The position numbers were made by a program, and so were the translations under genes. Below are positions 1 through 12,470 of a stretch of DNA of 64,000 bases, piece after piece. Position 1 is the first letter of the stretch; the number at the start of each line of letters is the position of its first letter. Where the stretch lies: positions 310,001 through 374,000 of the forward strand of contig NW_025934664.1 in the NCBI RefSeq assembly GCF_000764305.2, given 5' to 3'. The DNA is from Hyalella azteca (lineage: Eukaryota > Arthropoda > Malacostraca > Amphipoda > Hyalellidae). The notes under the pieces are model-generated. The model did no database searches, had not been told where the DNA came from, and worked only from the letters and a program-made list of their open reading frames with translations.

Positions 1-45
1 TTCCATCGCTATTTTGACAAAGCCCCACTTATTTCTCTGAGATGA
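1..45 (-). mobile_element. Partial arm of family 1 element at the window edge
   Basis: In reverse complement, this reads TCTCAGAGAAATAAGTGGGG followed by CTTTGTCAAAATAGCGATGG, the arm consensus. The rest of the element, if present, lies outside the window. A weaker possible arm follows at 109-158. Confidence 0.5.
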
Positions 46-158
46 ACAAAAAGCGATCAAGTGGCTAGCGTCCAAGCTATCGCATCGCCAATGAAAACCA
101 CATTCCCAGACACTGAGAGGCGCGTCTTAAATCTGTCCAAAAAAAAACTCTCAGTGTT

Positions 159-1248
159 GCTACCCGCAGAAAAGCTTTTATTCAGTGAAGCGTTAGTTAC
201 GTGACTTTGCTGCGATACGGGGCAAGGAAAACTGTATTGAAACTCAAGCTTTGCGAAAAGTCGATAGCCAGAACAAGGAAAAGTTGCAACAATTACAACT
301 TAGAGGGGAAGAAATCGCCGATAGTAGTTGCCAAATGTTGAGATTGTTGATATCTTGATTTGAGAAATTAATGCTGATGAGGTTTTTTTAATTATAGGTT
401 TAAAAATGATGATGAACCATTTTGATAGAATTTTCATGGCAGTGGAGAACAGTTTTTCCTGAACTGACACTCGCGAGATGGAAAGTTTATACGCAATTAT
501 TGGTAAATGATGAAAAAGTATGATATCTTCTCACTAAATGAGTTTATTTCTTTTAGGTTTCTTCGTTACACCCAATATATACTGGCATTATTTGATTATA
601 AAATGTTCTGCTCATTTTGAGCAGTTTTCAACAAAAATGTCTCACTTCTTGCTGCAATCCTGCAGACCGTCTCTTCACATCAGCCACTATATCCACGGAA
701 AGTATCAAACATTCAACAATATTCTACATATTTATTCTCTATATATTAATATTTGAATTAATATTATAAACTATTATATTAGCTAAAAAGTGGAGTAACA
801 ATATTCAACTATCTATAGTATTAATGATGCCTATAAGATATTTTTGAGAAGTATAGAAGTGGCACTGATGTTAATTAACCCAATGCGAGTTCAAATTGCA
901 GGACGAGAGAATCGCTCAATTTATTCGTAGGTATATAACTTAAGTTACCAATACAAGGAGGTAAAAAATTGATGGACGTTTTTTAGATCAAACACCACAT
1001 TGTAAAAAAGCTTGAATTCCGAGCTGAAAATTTCGCTACTGCGGCGAATCAAGAAGCACATCGGAACTCAGGGAGAATTTTTCGACTGAACGCCTCGTCG
1101 TCCGCCGCCTGAATCCGCGAATTTCGTTTCCGCGACCGCGGATTACCGTGGCTGTTGTTCCCCGACCTCGACACCGACGGCGCCTCGAACCCAGCAATGA
1201 AGTTTGGTTTGGGTTTTATGGTCGCCGGATGAGCGGCCACATATACGT
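159..1248. other. No supported feature
   Basis: AT-rich to about 1040, then a GC-richer patch with CG-dense sequence to 1250. Nothing recognised. Confidence 0.6.
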
Positions 1249-1292
1249 GCACTCAGAGAAACCAGTGAGACTTTGTTCAAATATCCATGCAT
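1249..1292 (+). mobile_element. Solo arm of family 1 element abutting a family 2 repeat
   Basis: CACTCAGAGAAACCAGTGAG then ACTTTGTTCAAATATCCATGCA matches the family 1 left arm. No partner arm was found; the sequence runs directly into a family 2 foldback repeat at 1292. Confidence 0.5.
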
Positions 1293-1452
1293 TTTTAGCG
1301 CATTTTCTCATTTATGAAAAAATGCACTATTGTGCTCGCCATGTCCGTCTGTCCGTCGGTCCGTCTATCCGTCTGTCTGTCCGTCCGTGACATCATGTTT
1401 TCGTCAACGAGAAAATGCGCTCTCTGTCACACACTGCAGTGAGTACTGAGTT
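1292..1452 (+). mobile_element. Family 2 foldback repeat with GTCC/GTCT core
   Basis: Starts TTTTTAGCGCATTTTCTCAT, then AATGCACTATTGTGCTCGCC, a (GTCC/GTCT)n microsatellite core, then GAGAAAATGCGCTCTCTGTC and CACTGCAGTGAGTACTGAG. The two ends are inverted repeats around AGCGCATTTTCTC. Recurs at 32447, 62894 and 63931. Confidence 0.7.
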
Positions 1453-2538
1453 ATATTTATTTGTTCTTGTATTGGTCATACTGCCGTAATTCGCTTGGCA
1501 ATGCATGGGGGCGCATCAATGTAACGTCTGCTTGTGCTTGGTTAATAAAGTGTCTCATAGTTTGGACAATATGACCCAATCATTTTTCTGAAGGCGGATA
1601 TGGCAGGGGAAACTCGAATAAATCTTCCTCCCTAATTGCAAACCATGGTCGAGTCACCAGCGGCCGGCCATGGACCAACGAAAGGCTCACGTCCTTATGC
1701 TTTTAAATTTAATTGAGGTTTTGTACTGGCGTAACTGCGCGGGATTGTCTATTACCTCGAGGAGGTTTTTGAGGAGTCGGGATGTCACTGCGGCTTGGTG
1801 GCATCCCACGCAAATTAAGTGGTCCCCTGGTCCCCGTCTTTGCTGGCAGATGAAAACGTCAGGGTGAATGAGTTATAACTGCTGAAACCTTGGCTCGTTG
1901 CCGCATTAAGAAGACCAGGCATGCGAAAGTGAAAGTGATGCATGCGAAAAAAGAAGCTTAAAGTGATTTTCTGTGGATTTCTTAGCACATTATTTACTAG
2001 TAAGAAAAAAAGTATATATGAAATATACTTTAGTATATATTACCGTAGTATGTAGGTTCTAGTTTTTTTTCTTGTTTGTTTGACAATAGCACTTGGCTCT
2101 GATTGCTGCACTGATACTTGAATTGAAAGATGACCGAATTACGAGTAGTTACGTTAATAATATAAAGCAGCATAAATCTGTCAAAGAGATATTTTTCTTC
2201 CCTCAAAATCAACCATATTCCAGCAAATTGTCCTCCACTCCCACGCGAGGTAAGTGAGATTACCTTTCATTATTTCCAAATTACACCTTCACGTGCCGTA
2301 GTCAGCCTGATTTTTCCTCATGCCACAATCTCGGCTAAAATAAATAAAACCCTTCCCGAAATGAAGGCAAGAGATCGTGGGCAGACGCATCAAATTGATC
2401 AGGTTAGGTGGGCGGGAGTGCAAGATTCGCCGAATAACTGTCCGCTATTTCTGCTGAGCCAGCGAAACTCGGCGCCTGCAATTGTGGGCCTGAAGAGCCG
2501 TCAGGGAACCGTCATGTGAGAGGCAAGCAGCAGCTGCT
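1453..2538. other. No supported feature
   Basis: Mixed-composition sequence without a recognisable gene or repeat. Confidence 0.6.
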
Positions 2539-2782
2539 CTGGCAGTCTTTAAAGTAAGTTTTTGTATAAATTTTAAGTTTCTTGGCCTGGTAGTCTTTAA
2601 ATAAGTTTTTTTATAAACTTTATATTTCTTGGCCTGGTAGTCTTTAAATAAGTTTTATATATAAACTTCATATTTCTTGGCCTGGTAGTCTTTAAAATAA
2701 TTTTTTTTATATAAATTTCATATTTCATGGCCTGGTAGTCTTTAAAGTAAGTTTTTTGTATAAATTTTATATATCTTGGCCT
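2539..2782. repeat. About 48-bp tandem repeat, 5 copies
   Basis: The GGCCTGGTAGTCTTTAA motif recurs at 2584, 2631, 2679 and 2729 with T/A-rich spacers. Confidence 0.9.
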
Positions 2783-3364
2783 CGCCTATATCAATTACTT
2801 AAATATTATATCAAACAATTATTATTTTATATTTATTCTGATTCAATGATGTAGGTATTTTAGAATATAACGGGAGCTTAGAAGTTTTCATGATCGAAAT
2901 TTAAGCTTTTTTTATCTTCGCCAGCGTCGATTACTCACGTATTAATTTTATTCATTAATAATAATTAAATTAATTTTGATTTAAAGATATAGGTATTATG
3001 ATTATACCAGGATTCAAAAAAGTCGGATGAATGAGAAATGACAATATATAACAAGTGATAAGGACAAATGTTGCTATAATTGATCCTGAATTAGATATGA
3101 CTTGAAAATTTACGTCATATCTTCATGCACAAATTAGGAGAAGCACACGCCAATTGAAATTCAATGTCCAAATTTACGAGATGTGAGCAGACAAACACAG
3201 TATAACCTATCCCAAAATGAAAACCTATATTCATTCCAGATAGTATATACATTTTTAAGTAATAGGGCTGATAATAACATGTAACTGACGTGTCAGTAGC
3301 TCAAGTAACAGGAAGTATTAATAGCAAGTGACAAAAATCACTGTTACTAAGGTAACAAAAAACA
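2783..3364. other. No supported feature
   Basis: AT-rich, nothing recognised. Confidence 0.6.
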
Positions 3365-3668
3365 TCAATACCATATGTCGTACGTCATATTTACATCAAT
3401 ACCTTATGTCGGACGTCTCATTTGTTTCAATACCATATGTCGGACGTCATATTTACATCAATACCTTATGTCGGACGTAACATTTATATCAATACCATAT
3501 GTCGGACGTCATATTTATATCAATACCATATGTCGGACGTCTCATTTGTTTCAATACCTTATGTCGGACGTCACATTTATATCAATACCATATGTCGGAC
3601 GTCACATTTATATCAATACCATATATCGGACGTCTCATTTATATCAATACCATATGTCGGACGTCTAT
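3365..3668. repeat. 31-bp minisatellite, about 10 copies
   Basis: The unit contains TCAATACCATATGTCGGACG followed by TCATATTTACA-type sequence. Overlapping open frames here are by-products of the array: 31 is not a multiple of 3, so one frame cycles through three readings. Confidence 0.95.
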
Positions 3669-3834
3669 CAAGAAAGTATTAATACTCGCACCAGTCAATT
3701 CTGAAGTATTAGGCACGGTAGCATTACCTGTCAGCTGCTCGCACGTCTTGCCAAGTGGGACGAGCGGATAAAATAGAACTAATGTACTATTCATTCGTGT
3801 TCATTTTAACGACAATGCGTTTAAATTATAAGTC

Positions 3835-4205
3835 GAATAGAACTCGTGCGTTCAACGTTGAAAAGAACTCATGTGTTCTACGTTGAATAGAACTCATGCG
3901 TTCTACGTTGAATAGAACTCATGCGTTCTACGTTGAATAGAACCCATGCGTTCTACGTTGAAAAGAACTCATGTGTTCTACGTTGAATAGAACTCATGCG
4001 TTCTACGTTGAATAGAACTCATGCGTTCTACGTTGAATAAAACTCATGCGTTCTACGTTGAATAGAACCCATGCGTTCTACGTTGAATAGAACTCATGCG
4101 TTCTACGTTGAATAGAACTCATGCGTTGTTCTACGTTGAATAAAACTCATGCGTTCTACGTTGAATAGAACCCATGCGTTGATACCCCATGAATAGAACC
4201 CATGC
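3835..4205. repeat. 25-bp minisatellite, about 15 copies
   Basis: Unit GAATAGAACTCATGCGTTCT plus ACGTT, with a few A/G and C/T variants and a decayed 3' end. Confidence 0.95.
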
Positions 4206-4724
4206 TGAAATTTTCCCTGGTACAACACTCGCTTCCTTACGTCAATCAGTAATATAAAGTATAAGAAACGTTAGAAATATTTTTCCTGAATATTTGTGTG
4301 GTTCGATTATCATTAAACGCTTAAAAGGTCAATAATTTTAGTTGAGAGAATGAAAGTGTAGAGTTATTGAAAATATCGTGATACGATACTATAAATTTGT
4401 AGCGGCCACTCGATGAGCGTAGATTTCTAACGAGACGTTCAAAAACATGAATATTTTTCCGATAGATGTTATTTTTAGTTAATTTAAGTTGATTCATAGT
4501 TGAATTTTTTATAAAGAAAAGTTGAGTTGAGCCCAATTAAACCCTCCTCATGTTAGCCCTATTATAGCAGTAAGTATTGAATAAAAAGAAATTTTCCGAT
4601 TCAATTTAAATATATTTAAATAAATATTCTACCCGGCATTTCTGCGAAAAAATTTCTACACGGCATATTTGTTAAGGGGAGCGTCTACCCTAAAATTGAA
4701 AATTTTCACTTTTTCGGTTTTTAT

Positions 4725-5090
4725 ACTCATTTTAAAGCTGACATTCTGCCCTATCCAACGGTACCACTGCCATATCTGTACGTTGATTTATGATTTCACG
4801 ACATTTCATGAAAGGGGGGCGGGTGGGGGAGTTCTTTAAGTAATTAGATAGGAACTAATTAGCTGCTGAGCTCTTTAAGTATAGTGTCTACTTGAGTTGT
4901 GCTGCAGTTACGTGTTTAGTCTCATCTTAAAGCTGACATTCTGGCCTATCCAACGGTACCATTACCATCTCTGTACGTTGATTTGTACGTTCACGACACT
5001 TCATGAAAGGAGGGCGGGGGGAGAGTTCTTTCAGTAATTACATAGGAGCTAATTCGCTGCCCAGCACTACAAATACAGTGTTTCTATGAG
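4725..5090. repeat. Direct duplication, about 195 bp
   Basis: TTAAAGCTGACATTCTG at 4732 recurs at 4927. The copies share CCTATCCAACGGTACCA, CATGAAAGG with a G-rich run, and the AGTAATTA-TAGGA-CTAATT block. Diverged but alignable. Confidence 0.85.
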
Positions 5091-5334
5091 GTCTGACTCT
5101 GTGTGCCTCCGGGCTTTGTAGGGAGAGATGCGCATGTAGTTGCTCCCATCATCCTTGAGTGGAATCAAGATCCAGAAACGTTTAGTTTGGTATCTATGCT
5201 ACATTGAGCGCCTATTGCAGTGCGCTCGGGACTTTGTCGGGCTCTCCTCAACATTCACACTTATTGTCACGGANCCCACACTCATTCATTCAATGAACGT
5301 GTCGAGCATCCGGTGCGTTCACGTCACTTCCGGC

Positions 5335-5420
5335 ACGCACACATGTGCGTGGCACTGTCCCTTGACGCACACATGTGCGTGGCACTGTCTCTTGACGCGC
5401 ACACACATGTGCGTATCCTG
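5335..5420. repeat. 30-34 bp repeat, 3 copies
   Basis: ACACATGTGCGTGGCACTGT with CCCTTGACGC recurs at 5341, 5371 and 5405. A single N lies about 60 bases upstream at 5274. Confidence 0.85.
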
Positions 5421-5794
5421 GCGTAAGACTGTAGCCACACATGCGTGTTATGGATACAAATGTGTCCACGCAACATTGCATTGCAATCATTTACGTACGA
5501 GGTAAAAGTTTTTTTTGTAATACACATGTAAATAATACTTACATTTTTCAATATTTTATACTTCTTATCACTGACATAGTGATGCAATTCAATAAATTTT
5601 ATTGATAATATAAAGTCGCAATGTAATTATAAATTCTCTTTGTATATGTCTACGCTATACAAAGCCTAAATTCAGCTCGATGCGTAACTCGTATCGGTAC
5701 TGAGTTACTCTTCTAATTTTTGCTATGCGCATCGGCCACATTAATGTGCCGTGCATATAACTTCGCTACTATGCGCATGAAAGTCTCGACAAAG

Positions 5795-6000
5795 TCACGG
5801 GAAAATCACCGGACATTCACAGGACAGTCACAGGGCAATCACGGGGCAAGCACGGGACAGTCACTGGAGAGCCACGGGACATTTGCGGGACAATTCCAAT
5901 CTATCCAATCCAATCTTCCAAATCAATCTAATTATGGGACAGTTACGGAACAGTCACGGGAAAATTAGCGGACAGTCACGGGACAGTCACGGGACTGTGG
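5795..6000. repeat. Degenerate 11-bp repeat
   Basis: Units like GGACAGTCACG (also GGGCAATCACG, GGACATTTGCG) repeat in two blocks, 5795-5895 and about 5935-6000. Confidence 0.8.
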
Positions 6001-6170
6001 CACGGTGACACGCAGGCCGCCACGTCGGATGCAGGTGGCAGGCGCTGGAACACAGCCCATCAAAAGAGGATCAGATAATTAAGCTTCGTTCATCAAGACA
6101 ATCGCACCCAACACTTGTCTGCAATTTCGTGACTTGCAGGAAAACCGCAGTGATGGATCCCCCCCACCCC

Positions 6171-6491
6171 NNNNNNNNNNNNNNNNNNNNNNNNNNNNNN
6201 NNNNNNNNNNNNNNNNNNNNNNNNNNNNNNNNNNNNNNNNNNNNNNNNNNNNNNNNNNNNNNNNNNNNNNNNNNNNNNNNNNNNNNNNNNNNNNNNNNNN
6301 NNNNNNNNNNNNNNNNNNNNNNNNNNNNNNNNNNNNNNNNNNNNNNNNNNNNNNNNNNNNNNNNNNNNNNNNNNNNNNNNNNNNNNNNNNNNNNNNNNNN
6401 NNNNNNNNNNNNNNNNNNNNNNNNNNNNNNNNNNNNNNNNNNNNNNNNNNNNNNNNNNNNNNNNNNNNNNNNNNNNNNNNNNNNNNNNNNN
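6171..6491. other. Assembly gap (321 N)
   Basis: A run of N follows a C-rich tract (CCCCCCACCCC) and directly precedes a 15-bp array, so the gap probably contains unresolved repeat. Confidence 0.99.
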
Positions 6492-6669
6492 GGTGAGTGA
6501 AGGGCTGGTGAGTGAAGGGCAGGTGAGTGAAGGGCAGGTGAGTGAAGGGCTGGTGAGTGAAGGGCAGGTGAGTGAAGGGCAGGTGAGTGAAGGGCTGGTG
6601 AGTGAAGGGCTGGTGAGTGAAGGGCAGGTGAGTGAAGGGCTGGTGAGTGAAGGGCTGGTGAGTGAAGGT
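6492..6669. repeat. 15-bp array with splice-donor-like unit, 12 copies
   Basis: Unit GTGAGTGAAGGGCTG (or CAG), starting right at the N gap. Each unit carries GGTGAGT, the donor consensus. The open frame (VSEGQ/LVSEG) is a by-product. Confidence 0.95.
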
Positions 6670-7861
6670 TCTAGGTCTACAGTTTATTTCTAAATTATAA
6701 TTCAATGTATATTGTTCTAATTTTACGTCTCTGCATTTGCATTTGAGCCTGACTTTAGTTAATTAATTTCCTTATTTTTATTCATTTACTCCTGCTTTAC
6801 TTCATGCCTTATCTGTAATAGTTTCTATATGTCTCATTATTTTCTCTCTCCTCCTTAAACTTCGTTAACTCATATCTTTGAATATTTCTATCATCATTGA
6901 AGCTTGTGAAGTTTAAACCATTACAATGTTTTATCATGTTCGGAAATAATTAAAATTATTGACGATGAAGAGGGGAAAAAAATAGTCAAATATCGGCTTT
7001 CTAATTAAAACTCACAATTAAAATTATTCAAATTCGTCATTACGAAATAAGCGAATGAATTGCATGATGGCTCACTGGAAAATTAGAATTAGAATATTTG
7101 AATATTTAAATTAAAGATTTAGAAAGATTTAAATGCAGTAACTGAGAATAATCACTATTCTATTGTTCACTACATTTTCATTCGTCTCAACAACAAAAAA
7201 CAGATTGATTCACAGAATTCATGAATATTATTTTTCAACCAAAGTTTTAATTTGCGCATAATACGGCACGTGTTTATGTGTACTTGATAGAACTTGTGTA
7301 GTTAAGCCCAAACAAGTGTTCGTGTTAAATGTTAATACTAAATCAATATTACGTCATTAGAATTTAAACCTCGTATACAGGATTGATTCTTATTCGAGAA
7401 ATATCTGCCTGAACATATGTATTTTTATACGCAGTCTGAATATCGAACTACCCTCAGTATATCTACTTACTCTGGCAGTTCTACGTTTAGATATTATTAT
7501 TGTGAAAATATCAAACTCATTATGCGTATATATTTAACAATGTTTTGGCAGCATATCTGACAAAACATGCGCATAGATGCACTCTGTCGTAATTTTGAAC
7601 TCATCATACGTACCCCTACTTAGTTAGCATGTCTATTCAACGTGCATTTTCTCAATCAGTGTGTTATGATAACCTAGTCTTTACATTATATTTGCCTTAA
7701 TTTGGTTTGATCGTAAGCAATATCTGATAATATTTATACGCCGTTTTATGTTATTACTCTGAATCACATTCACAAAATAAATAATATTGATTCTCTACTG
7801 GTAGCTATTGATTTCATAATTCTTGGCACTGTCGTCAATTTAATCATTTCTGGTGACATTG
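6670..7861. other. No supported feature
   Basis: AT-rich unique sequence between two arrays; no coding signal seen. Confidence 0.6.
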
Positions 7862-8722
7862 GCATTCATTATCCTCCTAGCTGTATTTTTATTAATGTCC
7901 TAGCTTTATATGTATTACCCTCCTAACTTTATATTTGTTACCCTCTTAGCTTTATATTTGCTATCCTCTTAGCTTTATGTTTGTTACCCTCTTAGCTTTA
8001 TATTTGCTATCCTCCTAGCTTTATATTCGTCATTCTCCTAGCTTTATATTCATTATTCTCCTAGCTTTATATTCATTATTCTCCTAGCTTTATATTCGTT
8101 ATTCTCCTAGCTTTATATTTGTTACTCTCCTAGTTTTATATTTATTACTCTCCTAGCATTATATTCATTATTCTCCTAGCTTTATATTTGTTACCCTCCT
8201 AGCTTTATATTTGCTATCCTTCTAGCTTTATATTCATTATTCTCCTAGCTTTATATTTGTTACTCTCCTAGCTTTATATTTATTACCCTCCTAGCTTTAT
8301 ATTTGCTATCCTCCTAGCTTTATATTCATTACACTCCTAGCTTTATATTTGTTACTCTCCTAGCTTAATATTTATTACCCTCCTAGCTTTATATTTGCTA
8401 TCCTCCTAGCTTTATATTCATTATCTCCTAGCTTTATATTTGTTACCCTCCTAGCTTTATATTTATTACTCTCCTAGCATTATATTCATTATCTCCTAGC
8501 TTTATATTTGTTATCCTCCTAGCTTTATATTCATTATTCTCCTAGCTTTATATTTGTTACCCTCCTAGCTTTATATTTGTTACCCTCCTAGCTTTATATT
8601 TGTTACCCTCCTAGCTTTATATTTATTATCCTCCTAGCTTTATATTCATTATCCTCCTAGCTTTATATTCATTATCCTCCTAGCTTTATATTCATTATCC
8701 TCCTAGCTTTATATTTGTTACC
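7862..8722. repeat. 23-bp minisatellite, about 37 copies
   Basis: Unit CCTAGCTTTATATTTGTTAC plus CCT, with TTCATTATC/TGCTATC variants. At 861 bp it is among the largest arrays in the window. Confidence 0.95.
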
Positions 8723-10672
8723 AGGATGTGTGATCTTTCCACTTGAGTGTCACCTAAGCAGTGCACCGGAACCTGATAAGCTCCATTGTGTTTGTGTCAC
8801 TAGCGGCGGGTTAATTTTACACGCATGTGCACAAAGTAGGTTGAATACACACTATTTTATTTACAGGGAAATTATAGCCCATTATTATAGCAGTTATGAT
8901 GCTAAACACTACGATGGACTTTTTTAATTCTACTTTTTTCCTTTAGAGCATAAGATCTGTGTCTTTTGACCATTTTTATTTGAAAAACATTGTAGAAAAA
9001 CGTGCAACGTAAAAAAGATGAGATTTAATTACAAATAAAAATAAGTTTATTTAATAATTTTTTATAAATTTGGTTTTCTGACGACGTGTAATGAGATTTA
9101 ATAGTCACGAAAAAGTTACACGAGTTCAAGTATTATTGAACCCGTAAACACTGCCACACAGCCCAAGGCTGCACTCCAAACCCAATTGCTCATTCATGAA
9201 AGCAAAGGATGTCATGAATGAGACTCGCAACGCTCTCATGAATGACCGTGGGACCGAACTCCCTTACCTCGTGTAGTATGTGTAGTAACACGATCACACA
9301 TACACATACACGGAACGAACTTCATACACTCCGTTCTTCGTATAGTGAATGTAAGGATACGTTCGTAGTGACATGTTCAAACATACACATATATCGTACA
9401 CGGAACGAACTTCATACACTCTGCACCTCGTATAGTGAGTGTAGTGTTCATACATGTACATGCAAGTGGCGAAGTTTGTACCTGTCTTGTTATTCTTAGC
9501 CTCAAGCATTTAAATAATGTCTTCAGTGGCGAATGATTAATATGTTAAGAATATGATAATTCCTTTATATCACAACTGTTGAACGACGAAAATTTTGTTG
9601 CTGGTCTGAAAGTATATGATCACGGAAATGAAATATTTCGAATTTACATCAGTATGCATTTGCTCACTTAACAATTGTAGCGGCTCGGTTAGTGCAGCTG
9701 TGACGAATTTATTAACCATTCACGTGCACGGGACTTGGCCGGAAGTAGATAATGGAAATATGTTAATTATAAATTGATATTATAAGATTTTAGATAGATA
9801 GCACGTGTAAAAAATTACACTTTCTGACAAAAAATCGCATACAAAAGCAGACAAGGTCGATTGCCACAAGTGTGAGAATATATCTTGAAATTTCACAACT
9901 TTATTATGTAAGCGAGCAAACTTATAATTGAGCATTAAAGAGAAATTCATTCGAATTTTCAAATGGAAAAGCTGGATCCATCATCAATAATTAAACTGCT
10001 GAATTAAGGCAAACTAAATATGTCGTAAAGTAAACGCATTTCTTGCTGAATAATTCACTGGATAAATATATAAAAATATATTCGCGGGGGTCAACATTCA
10101 TTAAACAAATTTTTGAATAATTCGTGTCGTTTATAACTGATCAAAGCAGCAAATTCATATCAAATTTTGAGGTATTCATGTGCGTATGACAGGTTATTTA
10201 TAGGCATCACATTATTCTGAAATGTTCTTAATTTAAATAGTTGAGTGGGTTGTCTCCATGATAAATGGCCTCATCTTCAATACTCCGTCAATACAGATAC
10301 TCTACAGGCACTACATTATTTACATTACTATGTATATCTTTATATCTTTGTAGCTACTTTGGATCTCTTATAGCCTCGGATTATTATTGAATGTTTCTTT
10401 TACCAGAGACTGTCTTGCGCAATGAAGAAAAAATAGATTATTTTGTCTGTGAGAAGCTACGTTTTCAGATTTCTTATGCAGTAATAATTATTTTATTAAA
10501 TTTGTTCCATCGTTATTCTTCTTCATAAAATTTGGGTACCAAAGACCAATTTATTGCGTACCATTGCTCCGTAATTAACCTATAACATTTTCTGGTCCCA
10601 AAATAAAACTTGTTGCATTACTACCGACGCCAAGACTCGAGACAAGCCGTCGTGTTAATGACTCCTGTCAGG
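8723..10672. other. Mostly empty apart from the 9290-9450 duplication
   Basis: Inverted CATTCATGA/TCATGAATG motifs near 9190-9245 are noted; no gene recognised. Confidence 0.6.
9290..9450. repeat. 90-bp direct duplication
   Basis: CGGAACGAACTTCATACACT occurs at 9311 and 9401, each followed by CTTCGTATAGTGA/CCTCGTATAGTGA-type sequence. Confidence 0.85.
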
Positions 10673-10705
10673 TATAAATAGAAACCTTGGTGCAGGTACG
10701 CATTT
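10673..10705 (+). promoter_or_regulatory. Possible TATA-type core promoter
   Basis: TATAAATA at 10673-10680 with GCATTT 29-30 nt downstream, close to the arthropod initiator TCAKTY. The first ATG in a good context (TTTAAAATGA, 10830) opens a 31-codon frame. No gene is established downstream. Confidence 0.25.
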
Positions 10706-10902
10706 ACCCTAAAAAACTGTCTAGACGCCAGAGTTACCCTGAAGCGCGGTACTTTAACCACACCGCGCACGGAAAGTCACTAAATAGCGTTTATGTTGAC
10801 AGAAGTCCAAGGAAACTGTGTATTTTAAAATGACTGTAACACTTTTTGTGAAGAGAACCCTATCGAAACTTGAGCATGCTGTGAAGAGGTTTGTATTCTA
10901 TT

Positions 10903-10971
10903 CTTTGTATAGAGTATAGAGTATAGAGTATTGAGTATAGAGTAATGAATATAGAGTATGGAGTATAGAGT
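10903..10971. repeat. Short TATAGAGTA-type repeat
   Basis: GTATAGAGTATAGAGTATTG and variants, 7-9 bp units. Confidence 0.85.
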
Positions 10972-11106
10972 TATTATTTTCTATTAATGAAGAGCTACCT
11001 TTTACCTGATGTTTAACCAAGTGTGCTTAGAAACATAGTTCTTAAAATTTTCTCACTCTAATCACATTATTTTACAAGTGAGTGGAACACCCTGAACGTG
11101 CATATA

Positions 11107-11634
11107 GAACGAGACGTTCAGAACGAGACGTTCGGAACGATGCGTTCAGAACGAGACGTTCGGAAATATACATTCAGAACGAGACGTTCGGAAATATCCC
11201 TTCAGAACGAGACGTTCAGAAATAGACGTTCAGAACGAAACGTTCAGAACGAAACGTTCAGAACGAGACGTTCAGAATTAGACGTTCAGAACGAGACGTT
11301 CAGAATTAGACGATCAGAACAAGACGTTCAGAATTACACGTTCAGAACGAGACGTTCGGAAATAGACGTTCAGAACGAGACGTTCGGTAATATACGTTCA
11401 GAACGAGACGTTCAGAAATAGACGTTCTGAATGAGACGTTCAGAAATAGACGTTCAGAACGAGACGTTCAGAAATAGACGTTCAGAACGAGACGTTCAGA
11501 AATGGACGTTCAGAACGAGACGTTCAGAAATTACGTTCAGAACGAGACGTTCAGAACGAGACGTTCAGAACGAGACGTTCAGAAATAGACGTTCAGAACG
11601 AGACGTTCAGAACGAGACGTTCAGAACCAGACGT
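11107..11634. repeat. 14-bp minisatellite, about 38 copies
   Basis: Unit GAACGAGACGTTCA alternating with GAAATAGACGTTCA. Long open frames come from the stop-free unit. Confidence 0.95.
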
Positions 11635-11934
11635 GCCCCATACAATGTCGGACATGGCACGACAGGCTGCGTCGATAGCTGGCGCTTCTTCTAAGACCCA
11701 CGAGATCCGGAAACTTTTATTTCATCCGAAAATATTTTTATTTCAGTTCGTAACTTTAAAAGATTTCCTGCTTTTCTGTAAATGTTTTTTTCCGTAGATT
11801 ATTAATTCAATTCACTTGCAATATACGTCAAGCAGAATAGGAATTGTTCACAAAGTCAATAATTGCTTCTGTATTAATTAATATTCTTTATTTTCATGTT
11901 ATCGTATCTTTATAAGTATTTTTAACACTAATAT

Positions 11935-12035
11935 AATTTGTATGTTTATATAATTTGTATGTAATATAATTATACAAATTTGTATAATTTGTTATGTAAT
12001 ATAATTATACAAATTTGTATAATTTGTAAACACTA
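11935..12035. repeat. AT-rich palindromic repeat
   Basis: TATAATTATACAAATTTGTA occurs twice and is internally self-complementary (TACAAATTTGTA). Confidence 0.8.
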
Positions 12036-12183
12036 TTGTATTTATTAGTGTGTTGTCATTATCAACATCATTTTGCTTGTATGATTAAATAACAGAAATT
12101 ATTTATTTACATTTAATCCGGTTTTTCTCAGCTATTGGAAGAAAAGTTCAGTTCTGACTTAAAATGGGCAGTCATATTCAACC

Positions 12184-12252
12184 TGCGCATATGCATTAAT
12201 CATATTTTTACGTATAAATCATATTCATATGCATAAATCATATCCATATGCA
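12184..12252. repeat. CATATGCATAAATCATAT-type repeat
   Basis: About four copies of a 20-bp unit with ATATGCATAAATCATAT. Confidence 0.75.
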
Positions 12253-12310
12253 AAACAAGTATTCCAAAATCAAACCTACCAAGTTTCCAGAAAAGTGTGG
12301 GCAGGAGCTT

Positions 12311-12470
12311 CACTCAGAAAATTAAGAGGTCACATTGTCCAAATATTGACACAATTCCACGATGTATCACTAATATACCACTTTGCCGGGTAAATATGGT
12401 CAGGATGACTCACGCATGGGCGAAAAGTGCATCGGAATTTGAACAAAGTCTCTCTCATTTATCTGCGAGT
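12311..12470. mobile_element. Inverted-repeat element (family 1), copy near 12.4 kb
   Basis: The left arm begins CACTCAGAAAATTA and continues with the ATTGTCCAAATATTGA core. The right arm at 12427-12470 reads, in reverse complement, ACTCGCAGATAAATGAG followed by ACTTTGTTCAAATT and CGATGCAC. About 45-bp imperfect terminal inverted repeats in a 160-bp element suggest a MITE-like non-autonomous transposon. No coding capacity. No clear target-site duplication was seen. Confidence 0.7.

Noticed and set aside
6079..6705. 208-codon minus frame
   Set aside because: Half of it is Ns and the rest is the 15-bp array.
7862..8722. CRISPR array
   Set aside because: Units are contiguous with no unique spacers, and the genome is eukaryotic. 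The same applies to the other arrays.
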